Source: Betaproteobacteria bacterium
Lineage (GTDB): Bacteria > Pseudomonadota > Gammaproteobacteria > Burkholderiales > Burkholderiaceae_F
Assembly (NCBI GenBank): GCA_016861185.1
Contig: BOKW01000003.1
Span: forward strand, 496,001 to 560,000
DNA: 64,000 nt
Direction of reading: 5' to 3'
Below the pieces are notes generated by a model, which was given only the letters and a program-made list of their open reading frames with translations, was not told the origin of the DNA and searched no databases. Position 1 is the stretch's first letter, and the number at the start of each line of letters is the position of its first letter. This document shows, piece by piece, positions 9,767-17,432 of the stretch. The translations under genes were made by a program, and so were the position numbers.

Positions 9767-10050
9767 TCCTTTCGGTGCGCGCCCTCGAAGATATCGAGCG
9801 GCTGCGGGAATTCCTGCTCCAGACGGCGCCGGAAGTGGCTGAATCCCGGATGGCGAGCGTATTCGATGCGCTCGCCGTGCTGGACGCTCACCCGCGGATC
9901 GGACGACGCAAGAGCGGCGAACTGCGAGAACTCGTCATCGGCCAGGGTCGCACTGGCTATCTGGCGCTGTATGTCTACGACGAGATGCGTGACATCGTTC
10001 GGGTCCCGCGGCTGCGGCATCAGCGTGAAACGGGATACAAGGATTACTGA
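9754..10050 (+). CDS. RelE/ParE-family toxin
   Basis: A 98-residue toxin starting at GTG 9754 inside the antitoxin gene. It opens with the typical VVLSVRALEDIERLREFL segment and has HPRIGRRKSGELREL and a DIVRVPRLRHQRETGY C-terminus, as in ParE/plasmid-stabilisation toxins. ParE homologues poison gyrase and RelE homologues cleave mRNA; sequence alone does not decide which applies. The frame is intact, unlike the toxin remnant at 8536-8836. Confidence 0.82.
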   Translation: MAQVVLSVRALEDIERLREFLLQTAPEVAESRMASVFDALAVLDAHPRIGRRKSGELRELVIGQGRTGYLALYVYDEMRDIVRVPRLRHQRETGYKDY

Positions 10051-10366
10051 GGCTGGTCCCGGAAGATGAGCGGGCCAAGGGCCCACGTACGACCGGGGGA
10101 GCGGTTGGGGCGAGGGAAAGAGGCGCGATGCGGTTGCTTGGGATTCAACAGGATTGGCAGTCGACGCGACGCGCGACTGCTCGGACCTCGGCCCGCCTGT
10201 GCGTTGTGTTACCCCGCCCGCAGTCGCCGAGGAATGCAGAGTTCGAGCGTTTCGGGCATCTTTGAGACTTGCCGCAGCCCGGCAGCGTCACCTGGACCGG
10301 TCGGTCGGAACGAACTCCCGCGCGGCCGATCCAAGGTCATGCCTTCATCGCAGGAAAGGAGGCGCT
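10051..10366. other. 316-bp intergenic region with no gene seen
   Basis: The stretch between the toxin gene and the SPW-repeat gene holds no convincing open frame, repeat or RNA that I can recognise. Its codon bias differs from the coding genes on both sides. Only the Shine-Dalgarno AAAGGAGG (10355-10362) at its end is clear. Confidence 0.5.
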
Positions 10367-10714
10367 ATGAACCGGATGCGATGGCAGGACTGGGCGGCGG
10401 TCGTGTTGGGCTTGTGGCTGATCGTCGCACCGTGGGTGCTGGGTTACTCGGACGTAGGCGCTGCGACGTGGAGCGGCGTTCTGGCGGGGCTCGGTGTGAT
10501 CGCTCTTGAATTCGCCGACGCGCTTCGTCCTGACCCGTGGCCCGAGCGGGTGAGCTTCCTGCTCGGACTGTGGATCGCCGTGTCGCCGATGCTGCTGGGC
10601 TTCACGACGCACTCGCTCGCGATGACGAACACGGCGGTGGTCGGAATCCTGATCGTCGTGCTGTGCCTGTCGGCGATTCCGATGCTCAGGAAGGGATCCA
10701 GCCCGAGCCACTGA
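10367..10714 (+). CDS. SPW-repeat membrane protein
   Basis: A 115-residue integral membrane protein with two copies of the SPW repeat (PF03779): W-x-D-W...APWVLGYS near residues 6-30 and the second with LGLWIAVSPMLLGF near 65-80. Each repeat spans about two membrane helices, giving four in total. The function of this family is unknown. ATG at 10367 has AAAGGAGG just upstream, and an intrinsic terminator follows the gene, so it is a monocistronic unit. Confidence 0.88.
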   Translation: MNRMRWQDWAAVVLGLWLIVAPWVLGYSDVGAATWSGVLAGLGVIALEFADALRPDPWPERVSFLLGLWIAVSPMLLGFTTHSLAMTNTAVVGILIVVLCLSAIPMLRKGSSPSH

Positions 10715-10725
10715 AGCCAGACCAC

Positions 10726-10750
10726 GAGGGCCGCGATTGCGGCCCTCGTT
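10726..10750 (+). terminator. Intrinsic terminator after the SPW-repeat gene
   Basis: GAGGGCCGC (10726-10734), a GATT loop and GCGGCCCTC (10739-10747) form a perfect 9-bp stem, followed by GTTCCTTCT. It also lies between two convergent genes. Confidence 0.7.
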
Positions 10751-10780
10751 CCTTCTCCGTCGCGCGCGCCGGCGGGTCTC

Positions 10781-11512
10781 CTACGCTTTGCCCTTTGCTC
10801 TTTCGGCCTCGTACCGCGCCTTGTTCTCCGCATTCGGCGGATAAAGCCCCGGCAGCGCAGCGCCCTGCTCGATCTCGCGCATGATCCAGCCTTCGAGCCG
10901 TTCCTGCTCGACGGACTGCGCGACCACGTCGTCGAGCAGTGCGGCGGGGATCAGCACGGCGCCGTCGGCGTCGGCGACGATCACGTCGTTCGGGAACACG
11001 GCCACGCCGCCGCAGCCGATCGGCTGCTGCCAGGCGACGAAGGTCAGGCCCGCGACCGAAGGCGGCGCGGCGGCGCCGCGGCACCACACGGGCAATCCGG
11101 TCGCGAGCACGCCGGCGACGTCGCGCACCACGCCGTCGGTGACCAGTGCCGCGACGCCGCGCTTGTTCATGCGCGCGCACAGGATGTCGCCGAAGATGCC
11201 CGCATCGGTGACGCCCATCGCGTCGACGACCGCGATGCAGCCCGCGGGCATCGCCTCGATCGCCGCGCGCGTGGAGATCGGCGACCCCCAGGATTCGGGC
11301 GTGGCGAGGTCCTCGCGCGCGGGCACGAAGCGCAGCGTGAACGCGCGGCCGACGAGACGCGGCTGCTCGGACCACAGCGGTCTCGCGCCGCGCAGCCAGA
11401 CGTTGCGCAGGCCTTTCTTCAGAAGGACCGTCGTTAGCGTGGCGGTGGTGACGGCGGAGAGGGTTTCGACGATTTTCGGGTCGAGAGGGAGGGGGTCGAC
11501 GTTCATGTTCAC
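10781..11512 (-). CDS. RraA-like / HMG-aldolase family protein
   Basis: A 243-residue protein of the RraA-like superfamily (PF03737). The conserved core LVTDGVVRDVAG holds the Asp-Gly...Arg-Asp residues that bind the divalent metal and pyruvate moiety in 4-hydroxy-4-methyl-2-oxoglutarate aldolases. Upstream, CIAVVDAMGV and FGDILCARMNKRG are also typical. The length exceeds E. coli RraA (about 160 residues) and fits the longer aldolase-like group, so an RNase E inhibitor role is unlikely. Start is GTG 11512 or ATG 11506. It follows the DapA-like gene on the same strand across a repeat, suggesting a two-aldolase operon. Confidence 0.85.
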   Translation of the reverse strand: MNMNVDPLPLDPKIVETLSAVTTATLTTVLLKKGLRNVWLRGARPLWSEQPRLVGRAFTLRFVPAREDLATPESWGSPISTRAAIEAMPAGCIAVVDAMGVTDAGIFGDILCARMNKRGVAALVTDGVVRDVAGVLATGLPVWCRGAAAPPSVAGLTFVAWQQPIGCGGVAVFPNDVIVADADGAVLIPAALLDDVVAQSVEQERLEGWIMREIEQGAALPGLYPPNAENKARYEAERAKGKA

Positions 11513-11545
11513 GTGGCCGGTTGATTCGTAGTTCGTCGGGCGGGA

Positions 11546-11596
11546 TTGCCCTCACCCCAACCCTCTCCCGCTGATGCGGGAGAGGGAGCAGGGCAA
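11546..11596. repeat. Palindromic repeat (TCACCCCAACCCTCTCCC family)
   Basis: TTGCCCT at 11546 pairs with AGGGCAA at 11590-11596, and inside it CCCTCTCCCGC pairs with GCGGGAGAGGG across a TGAT loop. The element occupies most of the space between the DapA-like and RraA-like genes. It is the clearest free-standing copy of the family that has entered gcvP. Confidence 0.8.
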
Positions 11597-11597
11597 G

Positions 11598-12533
11598 TCA
11601 TCCGAGTTCCCTGAGCCGTTTCTCCTGTCTGCGCACCAACCGTTCGATGTCGGCGATGTCGGCGTCGGAGAGCTTGGGGCCGGGCTTGCGGATCATCGCG
11701 GAGGCGATGGCGCCGCGCTTGACCATCAGGTGCTTGCGCACCGCGAGTCCGATGTTCGGCTGCTGTTCGTAGCGCGCGAGCGGCAGGTAGGCGTCGAAGA
11801 GGTCGTGCGCGCGCTCGACGTCGCCGCGCGCGTGCGCTGCGCAGACGTCGGCCATCATCTCCGGGTACGCGAAGCCGGTCATCGCGCCGTCGGCGCCGCG
11901 CGCAAGCTCCTCGGGCAGGAACAGCCCGCCGCCGTTGCCGGTGAGGATCGAGATGCGCCGCACCTCGCCCTTGTCGCTCGCGGCGCGGATCGCGGAGAGC
12001 TTGGCGAGCCCGGGGCACTCTTCGTGCTTGAGCATCACGCAGGTCGGAACCGACTTGATCACGCGCAGGATCACCGAGGTGGGCATCACCACACCGGTGG
12101 CGAGCGGATGGTCCTGCAGCACCCACGGCGTCTTCGGTCCGAGCACCTCGGCGACGTTCTCGAAGTAGTTGAGAATCTGTTCGTCGCTGCGCAGACCGCC
12201 GGCGGGTGCAACCATCACGCCCGAGGCGCCGAGGTCCATCACGCTCGCGGCCAGTTCCTTCATCGCGGCGAGCCCCGGCGATGAGACGCCGACCACCACG
12301 GGCACGCGGCCGCGCACGCGATCGAGCACGCGCTTGACGAAGCTGCGCGCCTCGTCGGTCGTGAGCTTGGGCGCTTCGCCCATGATGCCGAGCAGCGTGA
12401 GGCCCGTCGCGCCGCGCTCGAGATAGAAGTCGACCATGCGGTCGGTGCTCTCGAGGTCGAGCGCGCCGCTGTCGGTAAAGGGCGTGACGGCGATCAGATA
12501 GACGCCGCGTGCGGATTCGTCGAGTCGGGCCAT
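11598..12533 (-). CDS. DapA-like class I aldolase/synthase
   Basis: A 311-residue protein of the dihydrodipicolinate synthase/N-acetylneuraminate lyase family (PF00701). It begins GVYLIAVTPFTDSGALD, has the GxTGLTLLGIMGE substrate loop in place of the family's GTTGE motif, and has a lysine in VMLKHEE as the likely Schiff-base residue. The catalytic lysine defines pyruvate-condensing aldolases, but the altered G-I-M-G-E motif argues against true lysine biosynthesis. ATG at 12533 is chosen because family similarity starts there; upstream sequence consists of repeats. Pairing with an RraA-like aldolase suggests catabolism of an oxo-acid. Confidence 0.85.
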   Translation of the reverse strand: MARLDESARGVYLIAVTPFTDSGALDLESTDRMVDFYLERGATGLTLLGIMGEAPKLTTDEARSFVKRVLDRVRGRVPVVVGVSSPGLAAMKELAASVMDLGASGVMVAPAGGLRSDEQILNYFENVAEVLGPKTPWVLQDHPLATGVVMPTSVILRVIKSVPTCVMLKHEECPGLAKLSAIRAASDKGEVRRISILTGNGGGLFLPEELARGADGAMTGFAYPEMMADVCAAHARGDVERAHDLFDAYLPLARYEQQPNIGLAVRKHLMVKRGAIASAMIRKPGPKLSDADIADIERLVRRQEKRLRELG

Positions 12534-12565
12534 GGAATGCAAGTGTCCTTGATGGGTCGGTCTTT

Positions 12566-12736
12566 CATCCCCCTTTTGTAAAGGGGGATCGAGGGGGACT
12601 CTCTCTGAGTGCGCGCCTCCGGCGCGCCGGACTCCTTCCCCCTTTCGTAAAGGGGGACCGAGGGGGATTTTGCGTTGTCTCGATTGTGGAGCACTGGAGG
12701 AAATCCCCCCTGCCCCCTTTACGAAAGGGGGGTGAG
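12566..12736. repeat. Three palindromic repeats in alternating orientation
   Basis: Copies at about 12566-12600, 12636-12671 and 12700-12736 each carry CCCCCTTT..AAAGGGGG with a flanking GGGGGATTT or its complement. The second and third face each other across about 30 bp and match the arrangement at 210-336, including the GGAGGAA(A)TCCCCCCTGCCCCC arm. They fill the space between the decarboxylase gene and the DapA-like gene. Confidence 0.8.
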
Positions 12737-12747
12737 ATGAGGCGCAG

Positions 12748-15063
12748 CTACTTCCTGAAGGCAACGCGCGGCGTATCGCTGACGCAGTCGACGTAGTACT
12801 CGATGTGCCCGTTGTTGCGCAGCTTCACCAGGCCGTGGATGTCGGTCTCGAAGCCGGGGAACTTGGCGTTGAAGTCGCGCGCGAACTTCAGGTAGTTGAC
12901 GATCTTCGCGTTGATGCGCTCGCCGGGGATCAGCAGCGGGATGCCCGGCGGGTACGGCGTCAGCAGCACGGCGGACACACGGCCGTCCAGCTCGTCGATC
13001 GGCACGCGCTCCACTTCCCAGTGCGTCATCTTCGCGTACGCGTCGGCCGGCCGCATCACCGGCTCCATCTCCGACAGGTACATCTCGGTCGTCAGCCGCG
13101 CGATGTCGTTGGCGCGGTAGACGGCGTGGATCGCGTCGCACAGCTCGCGCAGACCCATGCGCTCGTAGTTCGGGTGCGCGCGCACGAACTCGGGCATCAC
13201 GCGCCACAGCGGCTGGTCCTTGTCGTAGTCGTCCTTGAACTGCTGGAGTTCCGTGACCATCGTGTTCCAGCGGCCCTTGGTGATGCCGATCGTGAACATG
13301 ATGAAGAACGAGTACAGCCCGGTCTTCTCGACGATGATGCCGTGCTCGGCGAGGTACTTGGTGACGATCGACGCCGGAATACCTGATTCGGCGAACGAGC
13401 CGTCGACGTCGAGCCCGGGCGTGATCACGGTCGCCTTGATCGGGTCGAGCATGTTGAAGCCCGGGGCCAGATCGCCGAAGCCGTGCCAGCGCTCGCCGGG
13501 CTTCAGCATCCAGTCCTCGCGCGTGCCGATGCCCTCCTCGGCCAGATGCTCGGGGCCCCAGACCTTGAACCACCACGATTCGCCGAGCTCGGCGTCGACC
13601 TTGCGCATCGCGCGGCGGAAGTCGAGCGCCTCGGCGATCGACTCTTCGACGAGCGCGGTGCCGCCGGGCGGCTCCATCATCGCGGCGGCGACGTCGCAGC
13701 TCGCGATGATCGCGTACTGCGGCGACGTCGACACGTGCATGTGATACGACTCGTTGAACTGGAAGGCGTCGAGCGCCTCGCGCTCGGAGTCCTGCACGAG
13801 GATCTGCGACGCTTGCGACAGCCCCGCCAGCAGCTTGTGGGTCGACTGCGTCGAGAAGATCATCGACGACCTGTTGCGCGGGCGGCCGTGGCCGATCGCG
13901 TGCATGTCGCGATAGAACTCGTGGAATGCCGCGTGCGGCAGCCACGCTTCGTCGAAGTGCAGCGTGTCGATCGCGCCGTCGAGCAGGCGCTTGATCGTCT
14001 CGACGTTGTAGACGATGCCGTCGTAAGTGCTCTGCGTGATCGTCAGCACGCGCGGCATGCCGGGGTCGCGCTTGATCAGCGGGTGCGTGGCGATCTTGCG
14101 CTGGATCGACTCCGGCTTGAACTCGTCGAGCGGGATCGGCCCGATGATGCCGTAGTGGTTGCGGGTCGGCATCAGGAACACCGGGATCGCGCCGGTCATC
14201 ACGATCGCGTGCAGCACGCTCTTGTGGCAGTTGCGGTCGACGACGACGACGTCGCCGGGCGCAACCATGTAATGCCAGACGATCTTGTTCGCGGTCGACG
14301 TGCCGTTGGTGACGAAAAACAGGTGGTCGCAGCCGAAGATGCGCGCGGCGTTGCGCTCGCTCGCCGCCACCGGACCGGTGTGGTCGAGCAGTTGGCCGAG
14401 TTCTTCGACGGCGTTGCACACGTCGGCTCTGAGCAGGTTCTCGCCGAAGAACTGGTGAAACATGTGACCGACCGGGCTCTTGAGGAACGCCACGCCGCCC
14501 GAATGCCCCGGGCAGTGCCACGAGTACGAACCGTCCTGCGCGTAGTGCGTCAGCGCGCGGAAGAACGGCGGCGCCAGGCTGTCGAGGTAGGCCTTCGACT
14601 CGCGCACGATGTAGCGCGCGACGAACTCGGGCGTGTCCTCGAACATGTGGATGAAGCCGTGCAGCTCGCGCAGCACGTCGTTCGGGATGTGGCGCGAGGT
14701 GCGCGTCTCGCCGTACAGGAAGATCGGGATGTGCGCGTTGCGCCAACGGATCTCCTGCACGAACGCGCGCAGCGCCTCGACCGCCTCGTTCTGCGGGGTC
14801 GCGGGGTCGTCTGCCCGGCCGGCGAAGCGCTGCGGCGGGTTCGGCTCGGTGAACTCCTCGTCGTCGATCGAAACGATGAACGCGGAGGCGCGGCTCTGCT
14901 GCTGCGCGAAGCTCGACAGGTCTCCATAGCTCGTGACGCCGAGCACCTCGACGCCTTCGTTCTCGATCGCCTTGGCGAGCGCGCGGATGCCGAGGCCGCT
15001 GGCGTTCTCGGAGCGGAAGTCCTCGTCGATGATGACGATCGGAAAGCGGAAGCGCATCGGCAC
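12748..15063 (-). CDS. Orn/Lys/Arg decarboxylase (fold type I), probably arginine or lysine decarboxylase
   Basis: A 771-residue PLP decarboxylase of the inducible bacterial type (AdiA/CadA/SpeC superfamily). Domains in order: N-terminal response-regulator-like wing (about 1-130), PLP-binding core with HCPGHSGG, FFVTNGTSTANK, HFDEAWLPHAAF and the Schiff-base lysine in STQSTHKLLAG (Lys410), and a C-terminal domain with PYPPGIPLLIPGE. All core motifs are present, so it should be active. Members act on arginine, lysine or ornithine and the sequence alone does not fix which. Starts are GTG 15063 or ATG 15057. It has no antiporter gene next to it, unlike the classic acid-resistance operons. Confidence 0.92.
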   Translation of the reverse strand: MPMRFRFPIVIIDEDFRSENASGLGIRALAKAIENEGVEVLGVTSYGDLSSFAQQQSRASAFIVSIDDEEFTEPNPPQRFAGRADDPATPQNEAVEALRAFVQEIRWRNAHIPIFLYGETRTSRHIPNDVLRELHGFIHMFEDTPEFVARYIVRESKAYLDSLAPPFFRALTHYAQDGSYSWHCPGHSGGVAFLKSPVGHMFHQFFGENLLRADVCNAVEELGQLLDHTGPVAASERNAARIFGCDHLFFVTNGTSTANKIVWHYMVAPGDVVVVDRNCHKSVLHAIVMTGAIPVFLMPTRNHYGIIGPIPLDEFKPESIQRKIATHPLIKRDPGMPRVLTITQSTYDGIVYNVETIKRLLDGAIDTLHFDEAWLPHAAFHEFYRDMHAIGHGRPRNRSSMIFSTQSTHKLLAGLSQASQILVQDSEREALDAFQFNESYHMHVSTSPQYAIIASCDVAAAMMEPPGGTALVEESIAEALDFRRAMRKVDAELGESWWFKVWGPEHLAEEGIGTREDWMLKPGERWHGFGDLAPGFNMLDPIKATVITPGLDVDGSFAESGIPASIVTKYLAEHGIIVEKTGLYSFFIMFTIGITKGRWNTMVTELQQFKDDYDKDQPLWRVMPEFVRAHPNYERMGLRELCDAIHAVYRANDIARLTTEMYLSEMEPVMRPADAYAKMTHWEVERVPIDELDGRVSAVLLTPYPPGIPLLIPGERINAKIVNYLKFARDFNAKFPGFETDIHGLVKLRNNGHIEYYVDCVSDTPRVAFRK

Positions 15064-15211
15064 GGCGGTTCTGCGCGTGGTGGTCCACGCGCCCGTTCTC
15101 GCGGAAGAAGCCGCGGATTATCGGCGCGGAGACGGGGGTGTCAAGGAATGCGGCGCGCGGACTTGATGTCCGCCAAGCCGCGCGCCGTTGCGCGCGCCGT
15201 TGCGCGCGGCG

Positions 15212-16153
15212 CTACTGGCTGCGCACCATCTGCACGATGCGCGCGACGTCGACGGTGCGCGCCTGCTGCTCGATCTGCGGCTCGTACTGCTGCTGCAGCG
15301 ACTTCGCCTGCCCGAGCATCGCGGCGAACGCGTCCTTCAGCATCTGCGCGTTCATCGTGCGCCCGCCGGCGTAGTAGCCCTTCGCTACGTGCCCGAGCGC
15401 GTAGGTCGTCGCGAAGGAGAACGCGATGCCAGTGGCGCCGCGCGCCAGCCCGCCGACCATGCGCCCCGCGGCCTTGCCGAACAGCCCGCCGATCAGCTTG
15501 CGGCCGATCTCCTCGAGGTACTGGCCCGTCAGTCCCACGCCGACGGTGGCGAGGAAGTCCTTGACGTGGCCGCGATCGAGCTCGTAGCCGTGCGCCTTGC
15601 CGATGCGGTAGACCATCTTCATCTGCAGCGGAATGATCGCCATCGACGCCATCGATTGCGGCAGCAGCTCGAGCGCGCCGTTCAGAATCGCGTAGTTCAG
15701 GATCGTTCTGTCCAGCTCGGCGTCGGACACCGACGGCGCCGATGCGACGACCGCGCCGGGCTGCGCCGCGGGCTCGAGCGGCACCGTCGCCAGCGCATCG
15801 GCAGTGGCGGCCGGTTCGGCCATCGCGGGCTGCGACAGTCCGAGCGCCTGGCCGAGCTCGGCGAGGAAACGCGTCTCCGCATCGTTGCGCAGGCCATCGG
15901 CATCGCACACGCCGACCGCCAGCTCGAACGCAAGCTGGCGCAGCTCGGGCGAGGCGAGTTTCGCGCCCTCCGCGGCGAGCGTCGTGCGCTTGAGCAGCAC
16001 GTCCTGGTACAGCGCCGCGAAGTTGATTTCGCCGCCGCCGAGCGCATCGGCGACGCGCCGGATCTCCTCGCGCTCGCGCTCGGCTTTGGAGCCGTCGGCG
16101 AACGCAGCGAAAAGGGCAATCGTCAGCAGGGATTTCTGTTCATCGGCGGTCAT
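15212..16153 (-). CDS. TerB-like and DUF697-like domain protein
   Basis: A 313-residue protein. Residues about 1-110 are helical and acidic (EQKSLLTIALFAAFADG, EIRRVADALGGGEI, ETRFLAELGQALGL) and resemble a TerB/tellurite-resistance domain. The C-terminal half has helices rich in Gly and Ala (MASMAIIPLQMKMVYRIGKAHG, VGVGLTGQYLEEIGRKLIGGLFGK), as in the DUF697 domain found in membrane-associated YcjF-like proteins. ATG at 16153 is preceded by AAGGA. The function is unknown; family names are from motif resemblance. It is monocistronic and divergent from the Crp-type regulator. Confidence 0.75.
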   Translation of the reverse strand: MTADEQKSLLTIALFAAFADGSKAEREREEIRRVADALGGGEINFAALYQDVLLKRTTLAAEGAKLASPELRQLAFELAVGVCDADGLRNDAETRFLAELGQALGLSQPAMAEPAATADALATVPLEPAAQPGAVVASAPSVSDAELDRTILNYAILNGALELLPQSMASMAIIPLQMKMVYRIGKAHGYELDRGHVKDFLATVGVGLTGQYLEEIGRKLIGGLFGKAAGRMVGGLARGATGIAFSFATTYALGHVAKGYYAGGRTMNAQMLKDAFAAMLGQAKSLQQQYEPQIEQQARTVDVARIVQMVRSQ

Positions 16154-16334
16154 CGTCGAGTCCTTGCGGCAGGGCGGCACACGGAGCACAGCATATCGGG
16201 GCAGCGTGGCGTCCTCCCGATCGGTGGAACCCGCCTCGCGGCGCGCAAGCGAGCGGCGGTTCCGGCATTCGCGTCGCCCGCCGGTCCGGAATATGCTCTC
16301 GATCTGCCGCGCCGGATCCCGCTGCGAGCCGCCG

Positions 16335-17054
16335 ATGAACGCCGTCACCGAAAACGATATCTCGCGCATCGCCCGCGTCCTGCCGTCGTTCGCCTCCCTT
16401 CCGACCGAGCTGCGCGAGGCGGTGGCGCAGAACATGACGCTGATGAGCTTTCCCGCCGGCGCTTCGATCTTCCGCGAGCGCGACGGCTGCACGGGCCTGC
16501 CGATCGTGCTGCGCGGGCGCGTACGCGTAGCGCGGCAGCTGCCCAACGGGCACGAGGTCGGGCTGTACGACGTCGAAGCGGGCGAAACCTGCGTGCTGTC
16601 GACGAGCTGCCTGCTGGGCGGGTCGAGCTACGGTGCGCACGGCGACTGCCTGACCGACGTCGAGATCGCCGTGCTGCCGACCGCGTTGTTCGACCGCCTC
16701 GTCGCCGAGCACCGGCCCTTCCGCGAAGACGTGTTCCACATCTTCGGCGACCGGCTGATGCGACTGATGGAACTGGTCGAGGCGGTCGGCTTCCAGCGGC
16801 TCGATCAGCGGCTCGCGGCCGCGCTGCTCGGCAAAGGCCAGCGAATCGAAACCTCGCACGAGCAGATCGCGCGCGAGTTGGGCGTCTCGCGCGAGTCGGT
16901 CAGCCGGCAGCTGAAGCACTTCGAAGAGAACGGCTGGGTCAAGCTCGGCCGCGGCGTGATCGAGATCGTGCAGCCGCGCGCGCTGCGCGCGCAGGCCGCC
17001 GGCGGCGAAGCGGCGGTGACTGCAGTCACTGACTCGGGTGGAGCGCGGTCCTAG
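16335..17054 (+). CDS. Crp/Fnr-family transcriptional regulator
   Basis: A 239-residue regulator with an N-terminal cyclic-nucleotide-binding-like beta-roll (about 20-130), a dimerisation helix, and a C-terminal winged helix with the recognition segment SHEQIARELGVSRESVSRQL (174-193). The cAMP signature is missing. Cysteines at 52, 86, 92 and 105 lie in or near the beta-roll and do not match the N-terminal FNR iron-sulfur pattern. ATG 16335 is chosen; ATG 16293 would add 14 residues. It lies just upstream of a DUF2892 gene and a Usp gene on the same strand, which suggests redox or sulfur sensing, but that is inference. Confidence 0.88.
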   Translation: MNAVTENDISRIARVLPSFASLPTELREAVAQNMTLMSFPAGASIFRERDGCTGLPIVLRGRVRVARQLPNGHEVGLYDVEAGETCVLSTSCLLGGSSYGAHGDCLTDVEIAVLPTALFDRLVAEHRPFREDVFHIFGDRLMRLMELVEAVGFQRLDQRLAAALLGKGQRIETSHEQIARELGVSRESVSRQLKHFEENGWVKLGRGVIEIVQPRALRAQAAGGEAAVTAVTDSGGARS

Positions 17055-17108
17055 GCTGGTCGCGCCGTACTTGAGCAACCGTCGTACGATTCCCTGAGGG
17101 AGGAAAAC

Positions 17109-17315
17109 ATGAAGATCAATGTCGGTGGCGCGGATCGCGCGATCCGCATCGTCGCGGGCCTGGCGCTGATCGCGCTTGCGCTCTTCAACGTCATCGGACC
17201 GTGGGGCTGGATCGGTATCCTGCCGCTGGCGACCGGAGCCTTCCGCTTCTGCCCGGCGTATTCGCTGCTCGGCATGAGCACCTGCCCGATGAAGGACGCA
17301 GCCGCACCCAAGTAA
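17109..17315 (+). CDS. DUF2892 (YgaP transmembrane-like) small membrane protein
   Basis: A 68-residue protein with two hydrophobic helices (about 13-30 and 34-50) and the family's signatures: NVGGADRAIRI at the start and CPAYSLLGMSTCP at the end, with two cysteines. The same domain forms the membrane part of the rhodanese YgaP. Such stand-alone proteins often accompany sulfide, persulfide or stress genes. GGGAGGAAAAC precedes the ATG, a very strong ribosome site. A terminator follows at once. Confidence 0.9.
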   Translation: MKINVGGADRAIRIVAGLALIALALFNVIGPWGWIGILPLATGAFRFCPAYSLLGMSTCPMKDAAAPK

Positions 17316-17334
17316 CCGCGGCGTTCGGCCGAAA

Positions 17335-17366
17335 GGGCCGCCCGGGTTCGCCCGCGCGGCCTTTTT
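17335..17366 (+). terminator. Intrinsic terminator after the DUF2892 gene
   Basis: GGCCGCCCGGG, a TTCG loop and CCCGCGCGGCC form a GC-rich stem with one bulge, followed by TTTTTG. It ends the Crp/DUF2892 unit before the Usp gene. Confidence 0.75.
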
Positions 17367-17400
17367 GTCGTCCGTCATCCGTGGCCGCGGCGCACTGCTC

Positions 17401-17406
17401 TAGACT
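17401..17406 (+). promoter_or_regulatory. -10-like hexamer of the Usp gene
   Basis: TAGACT lies 26 bp before the ATG at 17433, directly after the terminator of the upstream unit, where a promoter is required. No recognisable -35 box is visible, so this rests on the hexamer and position. Confidence 0.35.
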
Positions 17407-17432
17407 GCGCGCCGTCCCTGGAGGAGACCGCA

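Noticed and set aside
10051..10366. Small RNA or gene in the gap before the SPW-repeat gene
   Set aside because: No promoter-terminator pair, conserved motif or coding bias could be seen.
15170..15230. Intrinsic terminator from GCGCGCCGTT repeats after the TerB/DUF697-like gene
   Set aside because: The repeats are short and direct, and no T-run follows on the minus strand.
17071..17090. TTGAGC and TACGAT as promoter of the DUF2892 gene
   Set aside because: The spacing is only 8 bp, too short for sigma-70, so it may be chance.
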